Source: Rhabditoides inermis (lineage: Eukaryota > Nematoda > Chromadorea > Rhabditida > Rhabditidae). From it: a DNA stretch of 64,000 nt. A program made the translations under genes and the position numbers. The notes under the pieces are model-generated. The model was given only the letters and a program-made list of their open reading frames with translations, did not search any database and was not told the DNA's origin. Shown in pieces: positions 1 to 9,180 of this stretch; positions within the stretch are counted from its first letter, which is position 1; each line of letters begins with the position of its first letter. The stretch covers positions 1 to 64,000 of the forward strand of contig CAWZYM010000442.1 in assembly GCA_963966185.1 (NCBI GenBank), written 5' to 3'.

Positions 1-1115
1 TCCTGCCCAGGAAAATTCCTGCCCAGGAAAATTCCTTCAGGGAAATTCCTGGCCAGGGTAATTCCTGCAAAGGAAAATTCCTGCCCAGAGAAATTCCTGG
101 CCAGGGAAATTCCTGACCAGGGAAATTCCTGGCCAGAAAAATTCCTGCCCAGAGAAATTCCTGCCAAGAGAAATTCCTGCCCAGGAAAATTTCTGGCCAG
201 GAAAGTTCCTGCCCAGGGAAAGTCCTGCCCAGGGAAATTCCTGCCCAGGGAAATTCCTGCTCAGGGAAATTCCTGCCCAGGGAAATTCCTGCCCAGGGAA
301 ATTCCTGCCCAGGGAAATTCCTGGCCAGGGAAATTCCTGGCCAGGAAAATTTCTGCCCAGGAAAATTCCTGGCCAGGGTAATTCCTGCAAAGGAAAATTC
401 CTGCCCAGAGAAATTCCTGGCCAGGGAAATTCCTGACCAGGGAAATTCCTGGCCAGAAAAATTCCTGCCCAGAGAAATTCCTGCCAAGAGAAATTCCTGC
501 CCAGGAAAATTTCTGGCCAGGAAAGTTCCTGCCCAGGGAAAGTCCTGCCCAGGGAAATTCCTGCCCAGGGAAATTCCTGCTCAGGGAAATTCCTGCCCAG
601 GGAAATTCCTGCCCAGGGAAATTCCTGCCCAGGGAAATTCCTGGCCAGGGAAATTCCTGGCCAGGAAAATTTCTGCCCAGGAAAATTCCTGGCCAGGGAA
701 ATTCCTGGCAAGGAAAATTCCTGGTCAGGGAAATTCCTGGCCAGGGAAATTCCTGGCCAGGGAAATTCCTGCCCAGGGGAATTCCTGCCCAGGGAAATTC
801 CTGCCCAGGAAAATTCCTGCCCAGGGAAATTCCTGCACAGGAAAATTCCTGCCCAGGGAAATTCCTGCCCAGGGAAATTCCTGCCCAGGGAAATTCCTGT
901 CCAGGAAAATTCCTGCCCAGGGAAATTCCTGCCCAGGAAAATTCCTTCAGGGAAATTCCTGGCCAGGGTAATTCCTGCCCAGGGAAATTCCTGTCCAGGA
1001 AAATTCCTGCCCAGGAAAACTCCTTCAGGGAAATTCCTGGCCAGGGTAATTCCTGAAAAGAAAAGTTCCTGCCCAGAGAAATTCCTGGCCAGGGAAATTC
1101 CTGGCCAGGAAAATT
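1..1115. repeat. Satellite A, block 1 (16-bp tandem repeat)
   Basis: About 70 head-to-tail copies of a 16-bp unit, GGAAATTCCTGCCCAG, with variants in the linker (GGCC, GACC, GTCC, GCTC, GCAA) and in the A/T core (AAATT, AAAATT, GTAATT). Occasional 14-bp units occur where CTGCCC is shortened to CTTC, for example near 32-40, 941-950 and 1021-1028. Units with a GGCC linker form the perfect dyad TTCCTGGCCAGGAA, and the core is also near-symmetric, so the two strands read almost alike. Both strands are open in several frames, which follows from the composition and does not indicate coding. The left end is cut by the window edge. Confidence 0.97.
43..698. repeat. 320-bp higher-order duplication within satellite A
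   Basis: Positions 43-378 recur base for base at 363-698, an offset of 320 bp, which is exactly twenty 16-bp units. Markers include the GGGTAATTCCTGCAAAGG variant (57 and 377), a CCAAGAG unit (near 484-488 in copy 2) and AAAGTTCC/AAAGTCC pairs. The match breaks at 42/362 and at 379/699. An exact match over 336 bp in a rapidly mutating satellite implies a recent duplication, or recent homogenisation, by unequal exchange in register with the monomer. Confidence 0.95.
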
Positions 1116-1150
1116 AAAAAAAAAGATTTAAGCTTCACAAACTTCACAAA
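1116..1150. other. Non-satellite spacer: A run and 9-bp tandem duplication
   Basis: Satellite A stops at AAATT (1111-1115), followed by nine A residues (1116-1124), GATTTAAG, and then two adjacent copies of CTTCACAAA (1133-1141 and 1142-1150). An A run next to a break in the array could be the tail of an old retroposed fragment or simple AT-rich filler. No target-site duplication is visible and no element can be named. Confidence 0.75.
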
Positions 1151-1152
1151 TG

Positions 1153-1230
1153 TCTATCTGCACGGCTTGCCTGCACGGTCTATCAGTATGGTTTGCATGC
1201 ACTGTTCATAGACACGGCTTGAATGTACGG
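1153..1230. repeat. Three diverged copies of a 26-bp tandem repeat
   Basis: Positions 1153-1178, 1179-1204 and 1205-1230 align without gaps as three 26-bp units. Each starts TCTAT/TTCAT, has a central CACGGCTTG/TATGGTTTG/CACGGCTTG and ends GCACGG/GCACTG/GTACGG. Pairwise they differ at several positions, far more than neighbouring satellite A units do, so this is an older or unselected remnant. It is unrelated to satellites A and B. It may be a third satellite family seen here only as a relic, or a local triplication of unique sequence. Confidence 0.8.
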
Positions 1231-1811
1231 GATAAAATTCTGGCCAGGGAAATTCCTGGCCAGGGAAATTCCTGCCCAGGAAAAATCCTGCCCAGGGAAA
1301 TTCCTGCCCAGGGAAATTCCTGCTCAGGGAAATTCCTGCCCAGGGAAACTCCTGCCCAGGGAAATTCCTGCCCAGGAAAATTCCTGCCCAGGAAAATTCC
1401 TGCCCAGGGAAATTCCTGTCCAGGAAAATTCCTGTCCAGGGAAATTCCTGCCCAGGAAAATTCCTCCAGGAAAATTCCTGGCCAGGGTAATTCCTGGCCA
1501 GGGAAATTCCTGCCCAGGAAAATTCCTGGCCAGGGAAATTCCTGCACAGGAAAATTCCTGCCCAGGGAAATTCCTGCATAGGGAAATTTCTGCCCAGGAA
1601 AATTCCTGTTCAGGAAAATTCCTGCCCAGGAAAATTCCTGCCCAGGAAAATTCCTTCAGGGAAATTCCTGGCCAGGGTAATTCCTGCAAAGGAAAATTCC
1701 TGCCCAGAGAAATTCCTGGCCAGGGAAATTCCTGACCAGGGAAATTTCTGGCCAGGAAAGTTCCTGCCCAGGGAAAGTCCTGCCCAGGGAAATTCCTGCC
1801 TGGCCAGGAAG
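1231..1811. repeat. Satellite A, block 2
   Basis: The 16-bp satellite resumes with a degenerate unit (GATAAAATTCTGG) directly after the third 26-bp copy and runs to the junction with satellite B. It is in the same orientation as block 1 and shares its variants, including 14-bp CTTC units (near 1650-1659) and GGTAATTCC (near 1487 and 1676). One shortened unit (CTCCAGG, near 1464-1470) is private to this block. The last normal unit is disturbed by an extra TGCC just before the junction, near 1797-1801. Confidence 0.95.
1650..1799. repeat. Partial third copy of the satellite A 320-bp HOR with a 64-bp deletion
   Basis: This stretch follows the order of rare variants seen from about 31 to 247 (CTTC unit, GGTAATTCCTGCAAAGG, CCCAGAG, GACCAGGG, AAATTTCTGG, AAAGTTCC, AAAGTCC). 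It lacks the bases corresponding to 127-190, jumping from GACCAGGGAAAT straight to TTCTGGCCAGG. The missing length is 64 bp, exactly four monomers, so the deletion is in register and fits unequal crossover or replication slippage. The copy is then truncated by the satellite A/B junction. Confidence 0.85.
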
Positions 1812-1821
1812 GCAGAGATGT
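1800..1821. other. Junction between satellite A and satellite B
   Basis: CTGGCCAGGAA of satellite A is followed directly by GGCAGAGATG, the first satellite B subunit. No unique sequence, mobile element or clear target duplication lies between them; at most one or two G residues are ambiguous. Satellite B begins in mid-composite (a b-like subunit, then b, then c), so the join cuts an existing array rather than marking its origin. Confidence 0.9.
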
Positions 1822-2755
1822 GCAGAGATGTTTGAGATGTTTGCAGAGATGTCTGAGATGTTTGCAGAGATGTCTGAGATGTTTGCAGAGATGTCTGAGA
1901 TGTTGCAGAGATGTTGCAGAGATGTGCAGAGATGTTTGAGATGTTTGCAGAGATGTCTGAGATGTTTGCAGAGATGTCTGAGATGTTTGCAGATATGTCT
2001 GAGATGTTGCAGAGATGTTGCAGAGATGTGCAGAGATGTGCAGAGATGTTTGCAGAGATGTCTGAGATGTTTGCAGAGATGACTGAGATGTTGCAGAGAT
2101 GTTGCAGAGATGTGCAGAGATGTTTGAGATGTTTGCAGAGATGTTTGAGATGTTTGCAGAGATGTCTGAGATGTTGCAGAGATGTCTGAGATGTTGCAGA
2201 GATGTTGCAGAGATGTGCAGAGATGTTTGAGATGTTTGCAGAGATGTCTGAGATGTTTGCAGAGATGCCTGCGTTGTTGCAGAGATGTTGCAGAGATGTG
2301 CAGAGATGTTTGAGATGTTTGCAGAGATGTCTGAGATGTTTACAGAGATGTCTGAGATGTTGCAGAGATGTTGCAGAGATGTGCAGAGATGTTTGAGATG
2401 TTTGCAGAGATGTCTGAGATGTTTGCAGAGATGTCTGAGATGTTGCAGAGATGTTGCAGAGAGTCTGAGATGTTGCAGAGATGTTGCAGAGATGTGCAGA
2501 GATATTTGAGATGTTTGCAGAGATGTCTGAGATGTTTGCAGAGATGTCTGAGATGTTGCAGAGATGTTGCAGAGATGTGCAGAGATGTTTGAGATGTTTG
2601 CAGAGATGTCTGAGATGTTTGCAGAGATGTCTGAGATGTTGCAGAGATGTTGCAGAGAGTCTGAGATGTTGCAGAGATGTTGCAGAGATGTGCAGAGATG
2701 TTTGAGATGTTTGCAGAGATGTCTGAGATGTTTGCAGAGATGTCTGAGATGTTGC
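1812..2755. repeat. Opening satellite B segment, paralogous to 11063-12006
   Basis: The order of composites here matches 11063-12006 at an offset of 9251 bp, including a double TGCAGAGATG, a GACTGAG variant, a TTTACAGAG variant (near 2339, 11590) and two a-f-e blocks. Private substitutions include CAGATATG near 1993, CTGCGTTG near 2272 and GATATTTGAG near 2502. The match ends where the downstream copy has GCAAAGATG and this one does not. The array edge is therefore a copy of interior sequence and not a degenerate margin. Confidence 0.85.
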
Positions 2756-2939
2756 AGAGATGTTGCAGAGATGTGCAGAGATGTTTGAGATGCAGAGATG
2801 TTTGAGATGCAGAGGTGTCTGAGATGTTGCAGAGATATTGCAGAGATGTGCAGAGATGTTTGAGATGTTTGCAGAGATGTCTGAGATGTTTGCAGAGATG
2901 TCTGCGATGTTGCAGAGATGTTGCAGAGATGTGCAGAGA

Positions 2940-5900
2940 TGTTTGAGATGTTTGCAGAGATGTCTGAGATGTTTGCAGAGATGTCTGAGATGTTGCAGAG
3001 ATGTTGCAGAGATGTGCAGAGATGTTTGAGTCGTTTGCAGAGATGTCTGAGATGTTTGCAGAGATGTCTGAGATGTTGCAGAGATGTTGCAGAGAGTTTG
3101 AGATGTTGCAGAGATGTTGCAGAGATGTGCAGAGATGTTTGAGATGTTTGCAGAGATGTCTGAGATGTTTGCAGAGATGTCTGAGATGTTGCAGAAATGT
3201 TGCAGAGATGTGCAGAGATGTTTGAGATGTTTGCAGAGATGTCTGAGATGTTTGCAGAGATGTCTGCGATGTTGCAGAGATGTTGCAGAGATGTGCAGAG
3301 ATGTTTGAGATGTTTGCAGAGATGTCTGAGATGTTTACAGAGATGTCTGAGATGTTGCAGAGATGTTGCAGAGATGTGCAGAGATGTTTGAGATGTTTGC
3401 AGAGATGTCTGAGATGTTTGCAGAGATGTCTGAGATGTTGCAGAGATGTTGCAGAGAGTCTGAGATGTTGCAGAGATGTTGCAGAGATGTGCAGAGATGT
3501 TTGAGATGTTTGCAGAGATGTCTGAGATGTTTGCAGAGATGTCTGAGATGTTGCAGAGATGTTGCAGAGATGTGCAGAGATGTTTGAGATGTTTGCAGAG
3601 ATGTCTGAGATGTTTGCAGAGATGTCTGAGATGTTGCAGAGATGTTGCAGAGAGTCTGCGATGTTGCAGAGATGTTGCAGAGATGTGCAGAGATGTTTGA
3701 GATGTTTGCAGAGATGTCTGAGATGTTTGCAGAGATGTCTGAGATGTTGCAAAGATGTTGCAGAGATGTGCAGAGATGTCTGAGATGTTTGCAGAAATGT
3801 CTGAGATGTTGCAGAGTTGTTGCAGAGTTGTGCAGAGATGTTTGAGATGTTTGCAGAGATGTCTGAGATGTTTGCAGAGATGTCTGAGATGTTGCAGAGA
3901 TGTTGCAGAGATGTGCAGAGATGTTTGAGATGCAGAGATGTTTGAGATGCAGAGGTGTCTGAGATGTTGCAGAGATATTGCAGAGATGTGCAGAGATGTT
4001 TGAGATGTTTGCAGAGATGTCTGAGATGTTTGCAGAGATGTCTGCGATGTTGCAGAGATGTTGCAGAGATGTGCAGAGATGTTTGAGATGTTTGCAGAGA
4101 TGTCTGAGATGTTTGCAGAGATGTCTGAGATGTTGCAGAGATGTTGCAGAGATGTGCAGAGATGTTTGAGTCGTTTGCAGAGATGTCTGAGATGTTTGCA
4201 GAGATGTCTGAGATGTTGCAGAGATGTTGCAGAGAGTTTGAGATGTTGCAGAGATGTTGCAGAGATGTGCAGAGATGTTTGAGATGTTTGCAGAGATGTC
4301 TGAGATGTTTGCAGAGATGTCTGAGATGTTGCAGAAATGTTGCAGAGATGTGCAGAGATGTTTGAGATGTTTGCAGAGATGTCTGAGATGTTTGCAGAGA
4401 TGTCTGAGATGTTGCAGAGATGTTGCAGAGAGTCTGAGATGTTGCAGAGATGTTGCAGAGATGTGCAGAGATGTTTGAGATGTTTGCAGAGATGTCTGAG
4501 ATGTTTGCAGAGATGTCTGAGATGTTGCAAAGATGTTGCAGAGATGTGCAGAGATGTTTGAGATGTTTGCAGAGATGTCTGAGATGTTTGCAGAGATGTC
4601 TGAGATGTTGCAGAGTTGTTGCAAAGATGTGCAGAGATGTTTGAGATGTTTGCAGAGATGTCTGAGATGTTTTCAGAGATGTCTGAGATGTTGCAGAGAT
4701 GTTGCAGAGATGTGCAGAGATGTTTGAGATGCAGAGATGTTTGAGATGCAGAGATGTCTGAGATGTTGCAGAGATGTTGCAGAGATGTGCTGAGATGTTT
4801 GAGATGTTTGCAGAGATGTCTGAGATGTTTGCAGAGATGTCTGAGATGTTGCAGAGATGTTGCAGAGATGTGCAGAGATGTTTGAGTCGTTTGCAGAGAT
4901 GTCTGAGATGTTTGCAGAGATGTCTGAGATGTTGCAGAGATGTTGCAGAGAGTTTGAGATGTTGCAGAGATGTTGCAGAGATGTGCAGAGATGTTTGAGA
5001 TGTTTGCAGAGATGTCTGAGATGTTTGCAGAGATGTCTGAGATGTTGCAGAAATGTTGCAGAGATGTGCAGAGATGTTTGAGATGTTTGCAGAGATGTCT
5101 GAGATGTTTGCAGAGATGTCTGCGATGTTGCAGAGATGTTGCAGAGATGTGCAGAGATGTTTGAGATGTTTGCAGAGATGTCTGAGATGTTTACAGAGAT
5201 GTCTGAGATGTTGCAGAGATGTTGCAGAGATGTGCAGAGATGTTTGAGATGTTTGCAGAGATGTCTGAGATGTTTGCAGAGATGTCTGAGATGTTGCAGA
5301 GATGTTGCAGAGAGTCTGAGATGTTGCAGAGATGTTGCAGAGATGTGCAGAGATGTTTGAGATGTTTGCAGAGATGTCTGAGATGTTTGCAGAGATGTCT
5401 GAGATGTTGCAGAGATGTTGCAGAGATGTGCAGAGATGTTTGAGATGTTTGCAGAGATGTCTGAGATGTTTGCAGAGATGTCTGAGATGTTGCAGAGATG
5501 TTGCAGAGAGTCTGCGATGTTGCAGAGATGTTGCAGAGATGTGCAGAGATGTTTGAGATGTTTGCAGAGATGTCTGAGATGTTTGCAGAGATGTCTGAGA
5601 TGTTGCAAAGATGTTGCAGAGATGTGCAGAGATGTCTGAGATGTTTGCAGAAATGTCTGAGATGTTGCAGAGTTGTTGCAGAGTTGTGCAGAGATGTTTG
5701 AGATGTTTGCAGAGATGTCTGAGATGTTTGCAGAGATGTCTGAGATGTTGCAGAGATGTTGCAGAGATGTGCAGAGATGTTTGAGATGCAGAGATGTTTG
5801 AGATGCAGAGGTGTCTGAGATGTTGCAGAGATATTGCAGAGATGTGCAGAGATGTTTGAGATGTTTGCAGAGATGTCTGAGATGTTTGCAGAGATGTCTG

Positions 5901-6683
5901 CGATGTTGCAGAGATGTTGCAGAGATGTGCAGAGATGTTTGAGATGTTTGCAGAGATGTCTGAGATGTTTGCAGAGATGTCTGAGATGTTGCAGAGATGT
6001 TGCAGAGATGTGCAGAGATGTTTGAGTCGTTTGCAGAGATGTCTGAGATGTTTGCAGAGATGTCTGAGATGTTGCAGAGATGTTGCAGAGAGTTTGAGAT
6101 GTTGCAGAGATGTTGCAGAGATGTGCAGAGATGTTTGAGATGTTTGCAGAGATGTCTGAGATGTTTGCAGAGATGTCTGAGATGTTGCAGAAATGTTGCA
6201 GAGATGTGCAGAGATGTTTGAGATGTTTGCAGAGATGTCTGAGATGTTTGCAGAGATGTCTGAGATGTTGCAGAGATGTTGCAGAGAGTCTGAGATGTTG
6301 CAGAGATGTTGCAGAGATGTGCAGAGATGTTTGAGATGTTTGCAGAGATGTCTGAGATGTTTGCAGAGATGTCTGAGATGTTGCAAAGATGTTGCAGAGA
6401 TGTGCAGAGATGTTTGAGATGTTTGCAGAGATGTCTGAGATGTTTGCAGAGATGTCTGAGATGTTGCAGAGTTGTTGCAAAGATGTGCAGAGATGTTTGA
6501 GATGTTTGCAGAGATGTCTGAGATGTTTGCAGAGATGTCTGAGATGTTGCAGAGATGTTGCAGAGATGTGCAGAGATGTTTGAGATGCAGAGATGTTTGA
6601 GATGCAGAGATGTCTGAGATGTTGCAGAGATGTTGCAGAGATGTGCTGAGATGTTTGAGATGTTTGCAGAGATGTCTGAGATG
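2940..6683. repeat. 1856-bp tandem HOR (two copies) with internal 1140-bp repeat
   Basis: About 2940-4827 recurs at about 4796-6683, offset 1856 bp, so two copies lie head to tail. Within and across them an offset of 1140 bp also recurs (for example 2838 to 3978 and 4774 to 5914). The rare GAGTCGTTTG variant marks the copies at 3031, 4171, 4887, 6027 and 7147. The rare GTGCTGAGATG variant marks the HOR end near 4788 and 6644. Few substitutions separate the copies; one is TTTTCAGAG near 4670. Confidence 0.85.
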
Positions 6684-7970
6684 TTGCAGAGATGTTGCAG
6701 AGATGTGCAGAGATGTTTGAGATGTTTGCAGAGATGTCTGAGATGTTTGCAGAGATGCCTGAGATGTTGCAGAGATGTTGCAGAGATGTGCAGAGATGTT
6801 TGAGATGTTTGCAGAGATGTCTGAGATGTTTGCAGAGATGTCTGAGATGTTTCAGAGATGTGCAGAGATGTTTGAGATGCTTGCAGAGATGTCTGAGATG
6901 TTTGCAGAGATGTCTGAGATGTTGCAGAGATGTTGCAGAGATGTGCAGAGATGTTTGAGATGTTTGCAGAGATGTTTGAGATGTTTGCAGAGATGTCTGA
7001 GATGTTTGCAGAGATGTCTGCGATGTTGCAGAGATGTTGCAGAGATGTGCAGAGATGTTTGAGATGTTTGCAGAGATGTCTGAGATGTTTGCAGAGATGT
7101 CTGAGATGTTGCAGAGATGTTGCAGAGATGTGCAGAGATGTTTGAGTCGTTTGCAGAGATGTCTGAGATGTTTGCAGAGATGTCTGAGATGTTGCAGAGA
7201 TGTTGCAGAGAGTTTGAGATGTTGCAGAGATGTTGCAGAGATGTGCAGAGATGTTTGAGATGTTTGCAGAGATGTCTGAGATGTTTGCAGAGATGTCTGA
7301 GATGTTGCAGAAATGTTGCAGAGATGTGCAGAGATGTTTGAGATGTTTGCAGAGATGTCTGAGATGTTTGCAGAGATGTCTGAGATGTTGCAGAGATGTT
7401 GCAGAGAGTCTGAGATGTTGCAGAGATGTTGCAGAGATGTGCAGAGATGTTTGAGATGTTTGCAGAGATGTCTGAGATGTTTGCAGAGATGTCTGAGATG
7501 TTGCAAAGATGTTGCAGAGATGTGCAGAGATGTTTGAGATGTTTGCAGAGATGTCTGAGATGTTTGCAGAGATGTCTGAGATGTTGCAGAGTTGTTGCAA
7601 AGATGTGCAGAGATGTTTGAGATGTTTGCAGAGATGTCTGAGATGTTTGCAGAGATGTCTGAGATGTTGCAGAGATGTTGCAGAGATGTGCAGAGATGTT
7701 TGAGATGCAGAGATGTTTGAGATGCAGAGATGTCTGAGATGTTGCAGAGATGTTGCAGAGATGTGCTGAGATGTTTGAGATGTTTGCAGAGATGTCTGAG
7801 ATGTTGCAGAGATGTTGCAGAGATGTGCAGAGATGTTTGAGATGTTTGCAGAGATGTCTGAGATGTTTGCAGAGATGCCTGAGATGTTGCTGAGATGTTG
7901 CAGAGATGTGCAGAGATGTTTGAGATGTTTGCAGAGATGTCTGAGATGTTTGCAGAGATGTCTGAGATGT
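5890..7970. repeat. 1120-bp offset duplication
   Basis: About 5890-6855 recurs at about 7010-7975, offset 1120 bp, carrying the GAGTCGTTTG marker (6027 and 7147), the CAGAAATG variant and the GTGCTGAGATG variant (near 6644 and 7764). Copy 2 has private changes, including TTGCTGAG near 7888 and TTGCAGAG where copy 1 has TTTCAGAG (near 6850). Confidence 0.8.
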
Positions 7971-7974
7971 TGCA

Positions 7975-9180
7975 GAGATGTGCAGAGATGTTTGAGATGC
8001 TTGCAGAGATGTCTGAGATTTTTGCAGAGATGTCTGAGATGTTGCAGAGATGTTGCAGAGATGTGCAGAGATGTTTGAGATGCAGAAATGTCTGAGATTT
8101 TGCAGAGATGTTGCAGAGATGTGCAGAGATGTTTGAGATGTTTGCAGTGATGTCTGAGATGTTTGCAGAGATGTCTGAGATGTTGCAGAGATGTTGCAGA
8201 GATGTGCAGAGATGTTTGAGATGTTTGTAGAGATGTCTGAGATGTTTGCAGTGATGTCTGAGATGTTGCAGAGATTTTGCAGAGATGTGCAGAGATGTTT
8301 GAGATGTTTGCAGAGATGTCTGAGATGTTTGCAGAGATGTCTGAGATGTTGCAAAGATGTTGCAGAGAGTCTGAGATGTTGCAGAGATGTTGCAAAGATG
8401 TGCAGAGATGTTTGAGATGTTTGCAGAGATGTCTGAGATGTTTGCAGAGTTGTCTGAGATGTTGCAGAGATGTTGCAGAGATGTGCAGAGATGTTTGAGA
8501 TGTTTGCAGAGATGTCTGAGATGTTGCAGAGATGTTGCAGAGAAGTGCAGAGATGTTTGAGATGTTTGCAGAGATGTCTGAGATGTTTGCAGAGATGTCT
8601 GAGATGTTGCAGAGATGTTGCAGAGATGTGCAGAGATGTTTGAGATGTTTGCAGAGTTGTCTGAGATGTTGCAGAGATGTTGCAGAGATGTGCAGAGATG
8701 TTTGAGATGTTTGCAGAGATGTCTGAGATGTTGCAGAGATGTTGCAGAGAAGTGCAGAGATGTTTGAGATGTTTGCAGAGATGTCTGAGATGTTTGCAGA
8801 GATGTCTGAGATGTTGCAGAGATGTTGCAGAGATGTGCAGAGATGTTTGAGATGTTTGCAGAGATGTCTGAGATGTTTGCAGAGATGTCTGAGATGTTGC
8901 AAAGATGTTGCAGAGAGTCTGAGATGTTGCAGAGATGTTGCAGAGATGTGCAGAGATGTTTGAGATGTTTGCAGAGATGTCTGAGATGTTTGCAGAGTTG
9001 TCTGAGATGTTGCAGAGATGTTGCAGAGATGTGCAGAGATGTTTGAGATGTTTGCAGAGATGTCTGAGATGTTGCAGAGATGTTGCAGAGAAGTGCAGAG
9101 ATGTTTGAGATGTTTGCAGAGATGTCTGAGATGTTTGCAGAGATGTCTGAGATGTTTGCAGAGATGTCTGAGATGTTGCA
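7975..9180. repeat. Satellite B segment marked by AGAAGTGCAG variants
   Basis: This irregular segment has substitutions not seen in the preceding HOR: GCAGTGATG (near 8146 and 8250), GATTTTGCAG (near 8275), GTTTGTAGAG (near 8226) and AGAGTTGTC (near 8448). The variant AGAAGTGCAG occurs at 8541, 8748 and 9089, and again at 10984, showing short internal duplications of about 207 and 341 bp. No gene-like sequence is present. Confidence 0.75.

Noticed and set aside
37..711. Open frames on both strands of satellite A
   Set aside because: The 16-bp unit is near self-complementary and free of stops; 16 is not a multiple of 3 and both strands give similar peptides.
1153..1230. Promoter or small RNA gene in the satellite A spacer
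   Set aside because: The sequence resolves into three 26-bp tandem copies, and no promoter elements were convincing.
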